Made by a program: the position numbers and the translations under genes
Notes under the pieces: generated by a model
The model's database searches: none
What the model was told of the DNA's origin: nothing
Seen by the model: only the letters and a program-made list of their open reading frames with translations
Assembly: GCF_022538115.1 (NCBI RefSeq)
Contig: NZ_JAKZAL010000002.1
Coordinates: forward strand, 248,001-312,000
DNA from: Cognataquiflexum rubidum
GTDB taxonomy: Bacteria; Bacteroidota; Bacteroidia; Cytophagales; Cyclobacteriaceae
Reading direction: 5' to 3'
DNA length: 64,000 nt
Shown: piece by piece, positions 1 through 7,676 of the stretch
Layout of the letters: the number at the start of each line of letters is the position of its first letter
Numbering within the stretch: position 1 is the first letter of the stretch

Positions 1-1992
1 GTAGACAATTACCAGCCGATTTTTTCTCCTGACGGAAAAAAACTAGCCTATGTCGAAGGCAGAAGGACCTTGAAAGTTCTCGATTTGGCCACCAAAACTT
101 CCGTGACTTTGATGACTCCTGAGCAGTTGTTCCACATGGGAGACGGTGACCAATATTTTACTTGGAGTCCGGACAGTAAATGGCTGTTGGCAGAATTCAA
201 TCCTACCATGGCCAATGGCGAAGTGGTGCTATTGGATGCTTCAGGCAAAAAAGCCATGGAAAACCTGACTCAAAGCGGTTATGGTGACAGCAGACCCAAG
301 TGGGTCAATGGCGGTAAGCAATTGATTTGGTTCAGCAACAGAGACGGTTTGAAAGGTTTTGCAACGAGTGGAGGTTCTCAAAATGATGTATTCACTTTGT
401 TTTTGACCAAGGATGCCTATGACAGGTTCAGGTTGACCAAGGATGAATTTGACTTGCTGAAAGAAACAGAGAAAGCAGGAAAGGAAAAAAAGGAGGAAGA
501 CAAAAAGGAGGAGAAAAAGGAAACTCCGAAAGTAGAGGACATCAAAATCGATTGGGAAGATCTGAGGGAAAGGAAAGCCAAATTGACGATCCATTCGTCT
601 GCTTTGGGTGATGCGGTCATAGACAAGGATGGCGAGAAACTTTTTTACCTCGCCCGTTTTGAAAAAGGGATGAACCTTTGGAGTACCGATCTCCGCACAA
701 GAGATACCAAGATGGAACTGAAACTCGATGCCGGATTTGGCAGGTTGGAATGGGACAAAGAAATGAAAAACCTATACCTCCTCGCGGATGGAAACATCTC
801 CAAAATCACCGACAAAGGCACCAAAAGAGAGCAGATCAAAATCGCCGAGGAAATGACCTTGGATACCGATGCAGAGCGTGCAGAGATGTTTGAGCATATC
901 AAAATCCGTACGAAAGGAGCTTTCTACACCCCGGATTTCCATGGGGTGGATTGGGACGCCCTGACCGCGCAATATGAAAAATACCTTCCTTATATCGGAA
1001 ACAGCTATGAGTTTGCCGAGATGGTTTCTGAATTGATCGGCGAACTGAATGTCTCGCATGCCGGAGCTCGGTATGGCCGAAGCATACCTCAGGCTGATGC
1101 CACGGCATCTTTTGGGATTTTTATGGATTATTCTTTCAAAAACCCCGGAATCAAAATCGTTGAAGTGATTAAGGGCGGTCCATTGGACAAATCTGGCATG
1201 AACATCCAAAGCGGCATGGTCATCGAGAAAATTGACGGAGAAACCATTGCTTTGGACAAGGACATTGCCCAATACCTCAACAGGAAATCCGGTAAATTCA
1301 CCTTGATCGAAGTAATGGACCCAAAGACAAATACCCGTCAACAGGTCACAGTGAAGCCAATCAGTTTGGGTGAGGAGAACCAATTGCTATACAAGCGTTG
1401 GGTAAAGAAAAACCAGGAAGAAGTGGACAGGTTGAGCAACGGGACTTTGGGCTATGTCCATATCCCCGGCATGTCTGATGGGCCATACAGAACCACTTAC
1501 GAGGAAATGATGGGCAAATACCATGACCGAAAAGGAGTCATCGTGGATACAAGATTCAATGGTGGGGGAGATTTGGTGGCGGATTTGGCCATGTTCTTTA
1601 CCGGAGAAAAATTCATCACCTATGCCACTGAAGACCGAGAAGTAGGTTATGAACCGACATTCCGTTGGACGAAGCCGACATTAGCGATGTTCAACGAAAG
1701 CAACTATTCCGATGGACATTGTTTTGCCTGTGGGTACACCGACCTGAAAATAGGGAAAACCGTCGGCATGCCTACTCCGGGAACCTGTTCTTTTGCAGGT
1801 TGGGAAATGTTGCCTGATGGCGGTAGATGGGGAATGGTTCCGATTTCTGCCAAAGACAAAGCAGGCAATTGGATGGAAAACAACGAAACCAAGCCGCAGT
1901 TCCAAGTAAAAAACATGCCGGGACAAATCGACAAAGGCAAAGACCAACAGCTGGAAAAAGCCGTGGAGGAATTGATGAAAGATGTGAAGTAA
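1..1992 (+). CDS. Tricorn-like S41 serine protease, 3' part (5' end outside window)
   Basis: The reading frame is open from base 1, so this is the C-terminal 663 codons of a longer gene. The start carries WD40/PD40-like beta-propeller strands (PIFSPDGKKLAYVEG, FTWSPDSKWLLAEF), as in tricorn-type proteases that bind and degrade peptides. A Lys/Glu-rich linker follows near nt 465-535. A PDZ-like segment (about nt 1105-1360, VIKGGPLDKSGMNIQSGMVI) precedes the S41 core: DTRFNGGGDL (about nt 1546) and NYSDGHCF, whose Ser codon at 1708 is the likely nucleophile by analogy with the family motif NYSDAH. The signal peptide, if any, lies upstream. Probably a periplasmic or exported peptidase. Family assignment is firm; substrate is unknown. 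Confidence 0.9.
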   Translation, partial: VDNYQPIFSPDGKKLAYVEGRRTLKVLDLATKTSVTLMTPEQLFHMGDGDQYFTWSPDSKWLLAEFNPTMANGEVVLLDASGKKAMENLTQSGYGDSRPKWVNGGKQLIWFSNRDGLKGFATSGGSQNDVFTLFLTKDAYDRFRLTKDEFDLLKETEKAGKEKKEEDKKEEKKETPKVEDIKIDWEDLRERKAKLTIHSSALGDAVIDKDGEKLFYLARFEKGMNLWSTDLRTRDTKMELKLDAGFGRLEWDKEMKNLYLLADGNISKITDKGTKREQIKIAEEMTLDTDAERAEMFEHIKIRTKGAFYTPDFHGVDWDALTAQYEKYLPYIGNSYEFAEMVSELIGELNVSHAGARYGRSIPQADATASFGIFMDYSFKNPGIKIVEVIKGGPLDKSGMNIQSGMVIEKIDGETIALDKDIAQYLNRKSGKFTLIEVMDPKTNTRQQVTVKPISLGEENQLLYKRWVKKNQEEVDRLSNGTLGYVHIPGMSDGPYRTTYEEMMGKYHDRKGVIVDTRFNGGGDLVADLAMFFTGEKFITYATEDREVGYEPTFRWTKPTLAMFNESNYSDGHCFACGYTDLKIGKTVGMPTPGTCSFAGWEMLPDGGRWGMVPISAKDKAGNWMENNETKPQFQVKNMPGQIDKGKDQQLEKAVEELMKDVK

Positions 1993-2110
1993 CCCTTCGA
2001 CTTCGCTCAGGGACCAAGAGGCGAGACTTACCCGTCATTCTGAGGGAGGAACGACCGAAGAATCTCTTACTAGAAGCGAGCCCTTCGACTTCGCTCAGGG
2101 ACCAAGAGGC
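1993..2110. repeat. Duplicated intergenic repeat unit
   Basis: A 30-bp unit beginning CCCTTCGACTTCGCTCAGGG occurs at 1993-2022 and again at 2081-2110, separated by a second element (TCATTCTGAGGGAGGAACGA, from about 2036). The first copy starts directly after the protease stop codon. Ends of the unit are complementary (CCCT/AGGG), so it could form a small hairpin. Such units recur between genes in many Bacteroidota genomes (general knowledge); no function is assigned. Confidence 0.8.
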
Positions 2111-2149
2111 AAGACCTTAGCCAATCGAAACAAAAAATAAATAATTGAG

Positions 2150-2197
2150 AAAAAGACTTTTCCTTGTCACTTCGACGTAGGAGAAGTCTTTTTTTTA
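2150..2197 (+). terminator. Intrinsic terminator
   Basis: A 15-bp stem, AAAAAGACTTTTCCT (2150-2164) against AGGAGAAGTCTTTTT (2179-2193), has one G-U pair and a 14-nt loop and runs into eight T residues. It lies 160 nt after the protease stop. The A-rich 5' arm means it could also act on the opposite strand. Confidence 0.8.
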
Positions 2198-2350
2198 GCC
2201 TTTTTGTTAAGAGCGTCGATTTTTTGACTGCATTTTAAAGTGAAAATAACATCTCCAAACAGAATAAAAATATAAGTAATGGGTAGTCTATGAAACAAAA
2301 TTAGGCAAAAAATTAATTTTCAAATCCTTAACCTAAATTATACTTTTTCG

Positions 2351-2382
2351 TTGTTAATCTGAATACAAAAAAATTACTTTTG
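2351..2382 (+). promoter_or_regulatory. Bacteroidota-type promoter for the MACPF lipoprotein gene
   Basis: TTG at 2351-2353 and TACTTTTG (TAnnTTTG, 2375-2382) are separated by 21 nt. This fits the Bacteroidota -33/-7 pattern and would start transcription near 2388, about 30 nt before the ATG at 2418. Confidence 0.55.
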
Positions 2383-2417
2383 CATTCATCCCAGCTCTAA
2401 CTTAATCCCCATTCACC

Positions 2418-3893
2418 ATGAAGTTAAAATTTACCCTACCCTCATTCTTGTTGGTGGCCGGATTGCTTTCATCCTGCCTTTCCGAACCGAATCTCGAGAA
2501 TATTCCTCAAGAAAACGTTGAGTTTATTCCTGTTGAAGAAGCAGATGAAGCATCGATTTTCCCGCTCAAAACAGGCTCCTATGCCGAGTTTGGCATTCTT
2601 GGACACGGATATGATGTCACCAAAGATTATGCAATCGAAGATGGCATTTCCAACAAGGGTCAAGTGATTGACATTCAAAAAATAGTTAATTCTAGCCAAC
2701 CTTTCCTTTCTTCAGGTTCTATTAATAGGCAAGAAACAATTGATCTTGTAAGTAGTGATGCGGCCAATTATAGCTTACAATTAACCTTAAATTCAAGTTT
2801 GGATGGTTCAACACCGGTATTTGGAGGAGCTATACTTAACCGGTTTGGAAATAAAAGAAATGCCCAAGGGGAATTTGATGGTAAGAAAATCTATGGCACT
2901 TGGGAGTTGTCAATAGTGTACAAATTTTCAAAAGTTCTTGGCGGTTTTACAAATGATGAATCTCCTACTGTAATCAATATCAAGAAGGACTACCTCTCAG
3001 ATGATTTTGCTAATTTTATCAAAAGCAACAATGCACAGAGCATAGTCAGAAATTTTGGGACGCATGTAATAAGAGACGCCAGTTTTGGTGCAAGGTTAGA
3101 GGTTAATTTTCAAGCTGAAACGAATGAGCCAAATAGAAGCGAATTGGCTTTTCAAAAACTCCCTCTTAAATCTTATCCGGGAGCAAATGAAACTTTTAAT
3201 GAAGTCTATACTTGGAGAACGATTGGTGGAGATACGACTTTCGCAGTGAAAGGGAAACATTATTTGGCAGATGGTACACCTCCAACAATAAGTCATGCAA
3301 AATGGCAAAGCACCATTACTGAAGATAACAGTGTTTTGCTCGGATTTTTTCCAAATGGTTTAATTCCGGTATACTATTTTATCCAAGATCCTGTCAAAAA
3401 AGCCGAAGTTAAAGCCTATGTTGACCAATATATTTCGGATAATAGTGTCAAACTTTTCAACAAGAAGGCAAATATCCATAGGTTACATGACAAAAAGGGG
3501 AGTAACCATATTTACACTACCGAACCTGCGAAAGAAAGTCTGCTGGGATATGATTATGAGGGAGTTTCCTTTCAAGCTTTCACCTATCTCGCTCCTGGTA
3601 CCCGCCCGGTATATAGGTATTTAAATTCTGAAAGCTCGAACCATCTTTTTACCATGGAACCAAACCTTTCTCAGGGTTTTATAAAAGACCCATTTATTGG
3701 TGGGGATAATGTTTTTGAAAAAATCGCTTTTTATGCTTTTGAATCAGAAGCGCCAGGAACCAAGCCTATCTTCAGCAGCAAAAAGACCAAAGGAAACAAT
3801 ACCCATCAATTACTCACTGCAGATATTTCAGAACATCAAAATGCCTTGAAAAATGGGTACGCGGATGAAGGGATTGTTTTTTACGCCTATTGA
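2418..3893 (+). CDS. MACPF-domain lipoprotein with C-terminal DUF5648-like repeats
   Basis: The 491-residue product begins with a lipoprotein signal (lipobox LLSSC, Cys20). The middle holds the membrane attack complex/perforin signature, NFGTHVI at residues 212-218, preceded by helix-like sequence. From about residue 345 come three units of the type HxLxxxxGSNHIYTTEPAKE...YEGVSFQAF, matching the DUF5648 fold often seen attached to secreted enzymes and toxins. Bacteroides MACPF lipoproteins (BSAP family) are pore-forming antagonists of close relatives, so an antibacterial or host-directed pore former is plausible (inference). The gene has its own promoter and terminator and is more AT-rich than its neighbours, suggesting accessory origin. 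No immunity gene is obvious; BSAP immunity usually comes from altered surface targets rather than an adjacent gene. Confidence 0.85.
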   Translation: MKLKFTLPSFLLVAGLLSSCLSEPNLENIPQENVEFIPVEEADEASIFPLKTGSYAEFGILGHGYDVTKDYAIEDGISNKGQVIDIQKIVNSSQPFLSSGSINRQETIDLVSSDAANYSLQLTLNSSLDGSTPVFGGAILNRFGNKRNAQGEFDGKKIYGTWELSIVYKFSKVLGGFTNDESPTVINIKKDYLSDDFANFIKSNNAQSIVRNFGTHVIRDASFGARLEVNFQAETNEPNRSELAFQKLPLKSYPGANETFNEVYTWRTIGGDTTFAVKGKHYLADGTPPTISHAKWQSTITEDNSVLLGFFPNGLIPVYYFIQDPVKKAEVKAYVDQYISDNSVKLFNKKANIHRLHDKKGSNHIYTTEPAKESLLGYDYEGVSFQAFTYLAPGTRPVYRYLNSESSNHLFTMEPNLSQGFIKDPFIGGDNVFEKIAFYAFESEAPGTKPIFSSKKTKGNNTHQLLTADISEHQNALKNGYADEGIVFYAY

Positions 3894-3923
3894 CATTATT
3901 TATTAAGTATTCGATTAAATACC

Positions 3924-3962
3924 AATCCCTTTTCAAGCAGTGGTTTTGAAAGGGGATTTTTA
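3924..3962 (+). terminator. Intrinsic terminator after MACPF gene
   Basis: A 13-bp stem, AATCCCTTTTCAA (3924-3936) with TTGAAAGGGGATT (3946-3958), contains one G-U pair and a 9-nt loop and ends in TTTT. It starts 31 nt after the MACPF stop and ends just before the next gene. Confidence 0.8.
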
Positions 3963-3994
3963 TTATGTTATTTTCAAATTCGCGGATCCTGATC

Positions 3995-5332
3995 ATGAAA
4001 AATAATTCCAAGAGTTTTTATGTTATTTCAATAGGAATTTTGGTTTCTCTGGCTGTGGTTTTCGGTTTGGATTCCTATATAGATTCATCCACAAAACCAA
4101 AAATATTCAATTCAGTCGATCTGATTCCTAAAAACCATGCAGGTTTACTTTTGGGTACATCCAAATTTCTTTCCTCAGGAAATATAAATCCATATTTTAT
4201 TAATAGAATTAAAGCCGCTGCTGAATTATATCATTCTGGTAAGATCCATAGAATTGTTGTTAGTGGAGACAATAGTCGGAAAGATTACAACGAACCTCAA
4301 GACATGAAAGAGGAGCTGATCAAGCTTGGTGTCTATGAAAATGATATCTATTTAGATTATGCTGGGTTAAGGACCTATGATTCGGTAATCAGGATGAGGG
4401 AGATTTTTGGTCAAGATAGTTTTACAGTGATTTCTCAGGAATTTCATAATGAAAGAGCAATTTTTATCGCAAGTGCTTTTGAAATAGATGCGATAGGGTT
4501 TAATGCTGTTGATCTTAATGCTTCTATGGGTTTCAAAACTAACCTTAGAGAAAAATTTGCAAGGGTAAAAATGATTGTTGACTTGATCTTAAAACAAGAA
4601 CCAAAATTCCTGGGAGAAAAAATTGTTATAGAGGAAAGAGAAATGACTTGGAGAGATTTTATTGATTTTAATGAACCAGATTGTCTTCTTTATTTAGACT
4701 CAGCCCGGTCTGATTTTTCAAAAGGTAAGATCGTGCATCCTATTTTTGAATCAATGGAAATCATTAGATATAGAGAGGAATTTGATGATTTATTAGAAAT
4801 GGATGGTATCAAAACTGAATTGTTTTATGATCCACTTTGGATAGGACAAATATGCTATGCTTATTTTATGGATAGTGTAGTTTCAGCCAAGTTTGGCAAA
4901 GATTACATTGAATTTCAAAGAGTTAAAGCTGATAGCATATTTTTAGCATTATTCGAAACTAAGATTTATAGGTCTTGGTATCTTGATAAGGAACCGAAAT
5001 ATTCAGAAAACTATGGATATGCGGACAGTTTCATAAAGCACAAAATCAAATTTCCGGCAAAATGGGATTCTGTAAACATGGAACATGAAAGACAACATGT
5101 CTCATTGGAAATGGTGATTAACAAAAACGGGGAGATTGAAAAGTGGCAATTTGACATTCATAACTTAAAGCCTTCCAACGAAAAGTATTTGGGTGATTTA
5201 AAAAACCAGATTTCCACAATTATAAAGGATATGAAATCTTGGGAACCTGGTGAGTTAAACGGTCATCAAGTTGCTTCTAAGATTTACCTGGATATTGACC
5301 TAGACCAACCGAGAACAAGATTTCCATTTTGA
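3995..5332 (+). CDS. DUF218 (SanA/YdcF-like) membrane protein with TonB-C-like tail
   Basis: The start at 3995 (MKNNSKSF) is chosen over the ATG at 3965, which sits on the preceding terminator; it gives 445 residues. One N-terminal membrane segment (about residues 9-26) precedes a DUF218 domain to about residue 200, with LLLGTSK, RIKAAAELYHSGKIHRIVVSG and TVISQEFHNERA. SanA-like proteins affect envelope permeability; their reaction is unclear. The remaining 240 residues are not part of SanA. The end (VSLEMVINKNGEIEKWQF then SWEPGELNGHQVASKIYLDI) resembles the TonB C-terminal fold, including the W-x-P-G-x-x-N-G pattern. AT-rich like the preceding gene. N-terminal call firm; the tail is inference. 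Confidence 0.75.
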   Translation: MKNNSKSFYVISIGILVSLAVVFGLDSYIDSSTKPKIFNSVDLIPKNHAGLLLGTSKFLSSGNINPYFINRIKAAAELYHSGKIHRIVVSGDNSRKDYNEPQDMKEELIKLGVYENDIYLDYAGLRTYDSVIRMREIFGQDSFTVISQEFHNERAIFIASAFEIDAIGFNAVDLNASMGFKTNLREKFARVKMIVDLILKQEPKFLGEKIVIEEREMTWRDFIDFNEPDCLLYLDSARSDFSKGKIVHPIFESMEIIRYREEFDDLLEMDGIKTELFYDPLWIGQICYAYFMDSVVSAKFGKDYIEFQRVKADSIFLALFETKIYRSWYLDKEPKYSENYGYADSFIKHKIKFPAKWDSVNMEHERQHVSLEMVINKNGEIEKWQFDIHNLKPSNEKYLGDLKNQISTIIKDMKSWEPGELNGHQVASKIYLDIDLDQPRTRFPF

Positions 5333-5493
5333 TTTTTTCCTTTTAGATTTCCACTCATTTTTCATTAGATTTTTCAAAATCCCCGTCCAATTATCCCTAT
5401 AATCCCCTCAATTCTAGATAATCCAATAATTTATTTTATATTCAAAGTACCTATTTACCTCTATTAGTTACATAAATCCTGTTTATAATCCGC

Positions 5494-6399
5494 ATGGCAA
5501 TCGAAAATCTGGCATTAAAAGGTGGGGGAGTTAAGGGAATTGCCTATGTCGGTGCTTTGAGGGAATTGGATCATGTAGGTCTTCTTTCTGGAATCCAAAG
5601 GGTGGCCGGTACTTCGGTAGGTTCGCTTTTGGCAGGAATGATCTGTGCAGGCTATTCAGTCGATCAGATCGAAAATCTCCTCAAGCATCATTTTGACTTA
5701 AAGAAATTCAAGATAGGTTGGAATCCGCTTGGTATATTCAGGAAGTACGGGCTTTACTCAGGGAGTTATATTCTTGATTTCATCCATAGGTATCTGATCG
5801 AATCCCCAAAAAATCTTCCTCCCAATGTGACTTTCAGACAAATGAAAGAAGCCGGATGCAAAAAACTATATGTCTTTGCCTGCGACCTGAATCTCCATAC
5901 AATTCAGGAATTTTCTGCATTCAAAACCCCTGAAGTCGTCGTCGCGGAAGCCATCCGTGCTTCTATGTCCATTCCTCTTTTTTTCAAGTCATGGCAATTC
6001 AGAAATTCCAATCCCAACAACCATATCTTCGTGGACGGTGGCATTGCCTTCAACTATCCCTTGGGATTCTTTGACAATGAGCGCTTTGCCCCGGCCCCGG
6101 ATTTTATTTGCGAGGAGGCAATTGGGCTGTACCTGCATGACAAAGACAGCGATAAGGAGGTGGACCTGCATTTTTCCCAACCTTTGAGTTTTCTAAAGCA
6201 GTTATTCGAAACACTTCTCAATGTCCAAAACATAGATATAGGATTTGAAACAGCCGAAGGGAACCGTTCTATCAGGATAGATGGATTGGGGATTCCTGCT
6301 ACTGATTTCAATTTGTCACTTTCGGACATGGATAGCTTGATCCGTTCAGGAAGTGAATGCACCAAAATGTTTCTCTTGAAAAATAAACTTATAAGTTAA
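5494..6399 (+). CDS. Patatin-like phospholipase
   Basis: The 301-residue protein has the full patatin signature: oxyanion-hole GGGVKG at residues 10-15, nucleophile elbow GTSVG with Ser41, and the DGG motif with Asp181 (HIFVDGGIAFNYPL). These make the Ser-Asp dyad that hydrolyses acyl esters of phospholipids or neutral lipids. There is no signal peptide, so it probably acts in the cytoplasm or at the inner membrane face. The next gene starts 10 nt downstream and a DyP peroxidase follows 7 nt after that, indicating one operon. The pairing with heme peroxidases hints at oxidised or peroxidised lipids as substrate (inference). Confidence 0.92.
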   Translation: MAIENLALKGGGVKGIAYVGALRELDHVGLLSGIQRVAGTSVGSLLAGMICAGYSVDQIENLLKHHFDLKKFKIGWNPLGIFRKYGLYSGSYILDFIHRYLIESPKNLPPNVTFRQMKEAGCKKLYVFACDLNLHTIQEFSAFKTPEVVVAEAIRASMSIPLFFKSWQFRNSNPNNHIFVDGGIAFNYPLGFFDNERFAPAPDFICEEAIGLYLHDKDSDKEVDLHFSQPLSFLKQLFETLLNVQNIDIGFETAEGNRSIRIDGLGIPATDFNLSLSDMDSLIRSGSECTKMFLLKNKLIS

Positions 6400-6409
6400 T
6401 GCAAAATTT

Positions 6410-7669
6410 ATGAGGCAAAGCTCAGTCACCATCATAGTCCCGGTCATCCAAAACAAGGTTGATGACTTATTGAAATATCTAAACAAAATAAAAGCCGACT
6501 TGGACGAGGGAAGACCTCCCGAATTCGAAAAATTGGATATTATCCATTTTGCAAGGTGGGCGGTGATTGACAACGGAAAATCCTATATCAATGACCCGAC
6601 TCCGAGAGTTCCCAAGCTTGTTTTTGTGGTTGATTTTGATGGAGAAGTGGATGCTTTTTTTAAAGGGTTTTGCAAGGATTCTTCTGACATCTTGGACAAT
6701 GTCTATACATTTTGTGAGGGTTTTCCGGTAGAAGAACAGAGGGATACTGAAAGCAGGATTTCCTTTTTGAAAAAACACATGGTGAAGGATGTTGCAGTAT
6801 ATATAGGAGCTCCAGGACGGACAGTTCAGCAGATAAAGGATGAAAGTGAACTGAGAAACCATATCAGGAAATACCTAGACTCCAGGTCTTGGCAGGATGT
6901 GTCCGCGCATACCATCCACAAGAAAATCAAAGAGGATGTACTGAATAGGAAAGAATTTTTATTTCTCAAGCAAAAAGTCCATATGCCAAGGATAAATTGG
7001 TTGGGACTGATTTTCCTCGGTCTGATCCTGATTGCTTTACTTCCTTTGATCATCATTTGGCTGTTGATTGTCCATTTTTTCTACGAAAGAAAGGATGTGA
7101 ACTTTACCAAAAAGCGGAGTGGATTGGACAGTCATTACTTAACCGAACTTGAAAGGTATGAGGACTTCAAAAACCAAAATCAGTTTACCCAATTGGTAGA
7201 CATGAAGGAAGGAAAAGTCAGGCTGATTACCATCAAAGCCATGTTTGCCCTGTCCAAAGGTCTGATCAGGTTTGTCTTTGTACAAGGAAAACTGATGGGG
7301 ATCCCGACCATACACTTTGCCAAATGGGTCATGTTTGAAGACAATTCAAGGGTTTTGTTTTTCAGCAATTTTGATGGCAGTTGGCAGCAATACCTCGGGG
7401 ACTTTATCGACAACAGCGGTTGGGGACTGACCGGTATTTTTTCCAATACCAAGGTCTTTCCCAAAACCAATTTTTTACTCACAGGTGGTGCTTACGACGA
7501 GGAGCATTTCCTGGCTTGGAGTCGAAATTCGCAATTGGTCACCAATGTATGGTACACCGCCTATCCGAAACTTTCCATCAAAAACGTCAACAACAACACT
7601 AAAATCAGGGTGCTGCTGATGAAATCACTTTCCGAACGTCAGGCGGCCAAATTCCTAAAACTCATTTGA
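6410..7669 (+). CDS. Unknown protein with two related domains flanking a membrane hairpin
   Basis: Not recognised as a named family. The 419 residues show an internal duplication. HFARWAVIDNG...LVFVVDFDGEVDAFFKGF near residues 45-85 corresponds to HFAKWVMFEDN...VLFFSNFDGSWQQYLGDF near residues 302-330. Between them lies a strong hydrophobic stretch, about residues 198-224 (WLGLIFLGLILIALLPLIII), flanked by charged residues. The repeats could be ferredoxin-like alpha-beta units, the fold class of DyP and EthD proteins (speculation). It sits 10 nt after the patatin gene and 7 nt before the DyP gene, so a shared job is likely. It may anchor or pair with the peroxidase at the membrane. Confidence 0.8.
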   Translation: MRQSSVTIIVPVIQNKVDDLLKYLNKIKADLDEGRPPEFEKLDIIHFARWAVIDNGKSYINDPTPRVPKLVFVVDFDGEVDAFFKGFCKDSSDILDNVYTFCEGFPVEEQRDTESRISFLKKHMVKDVAVYIGAPGRTVQQIKDESELRNHIRKYLDSRSWQDVSAHTIHKKIKEDVLNRKEFLFLKQKVHMPRINWLGLIFLGLILIALLPLIIIWLLIVHFFYERKDVNFTKKRSGLDSHYLTELERYEDFKNQNQFTQLVDMKEGKVRLITIKAMFALSKGLIRFVFVQGKLMGIPTIHFAKWVMFEDNSRVLFFSNFDGSWQQYLGDFIDNSGWGLTGIFSNTKVFPKTNFLLTGGAYDEEHFLAWSRNSQLVTNVWYTAYPKLSIKNVNNNTKIRVLLMKSLSERQAAKFLKLI

Positions 7670-7676
7670 TATCCTT

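Noticed and set aside
241-1383. Long minus-strand frames inside the tricorn-like protease
   Set aside because: They lie opposite a clearly coding frame with intact motifs; typical antisense shadows.
3965-3995. ATG at 3965 as start of the DUF218 gene
   Set aside because: It is just past the T-run of the preceding terminator and adds residues before an otherwise clean membrane signal.
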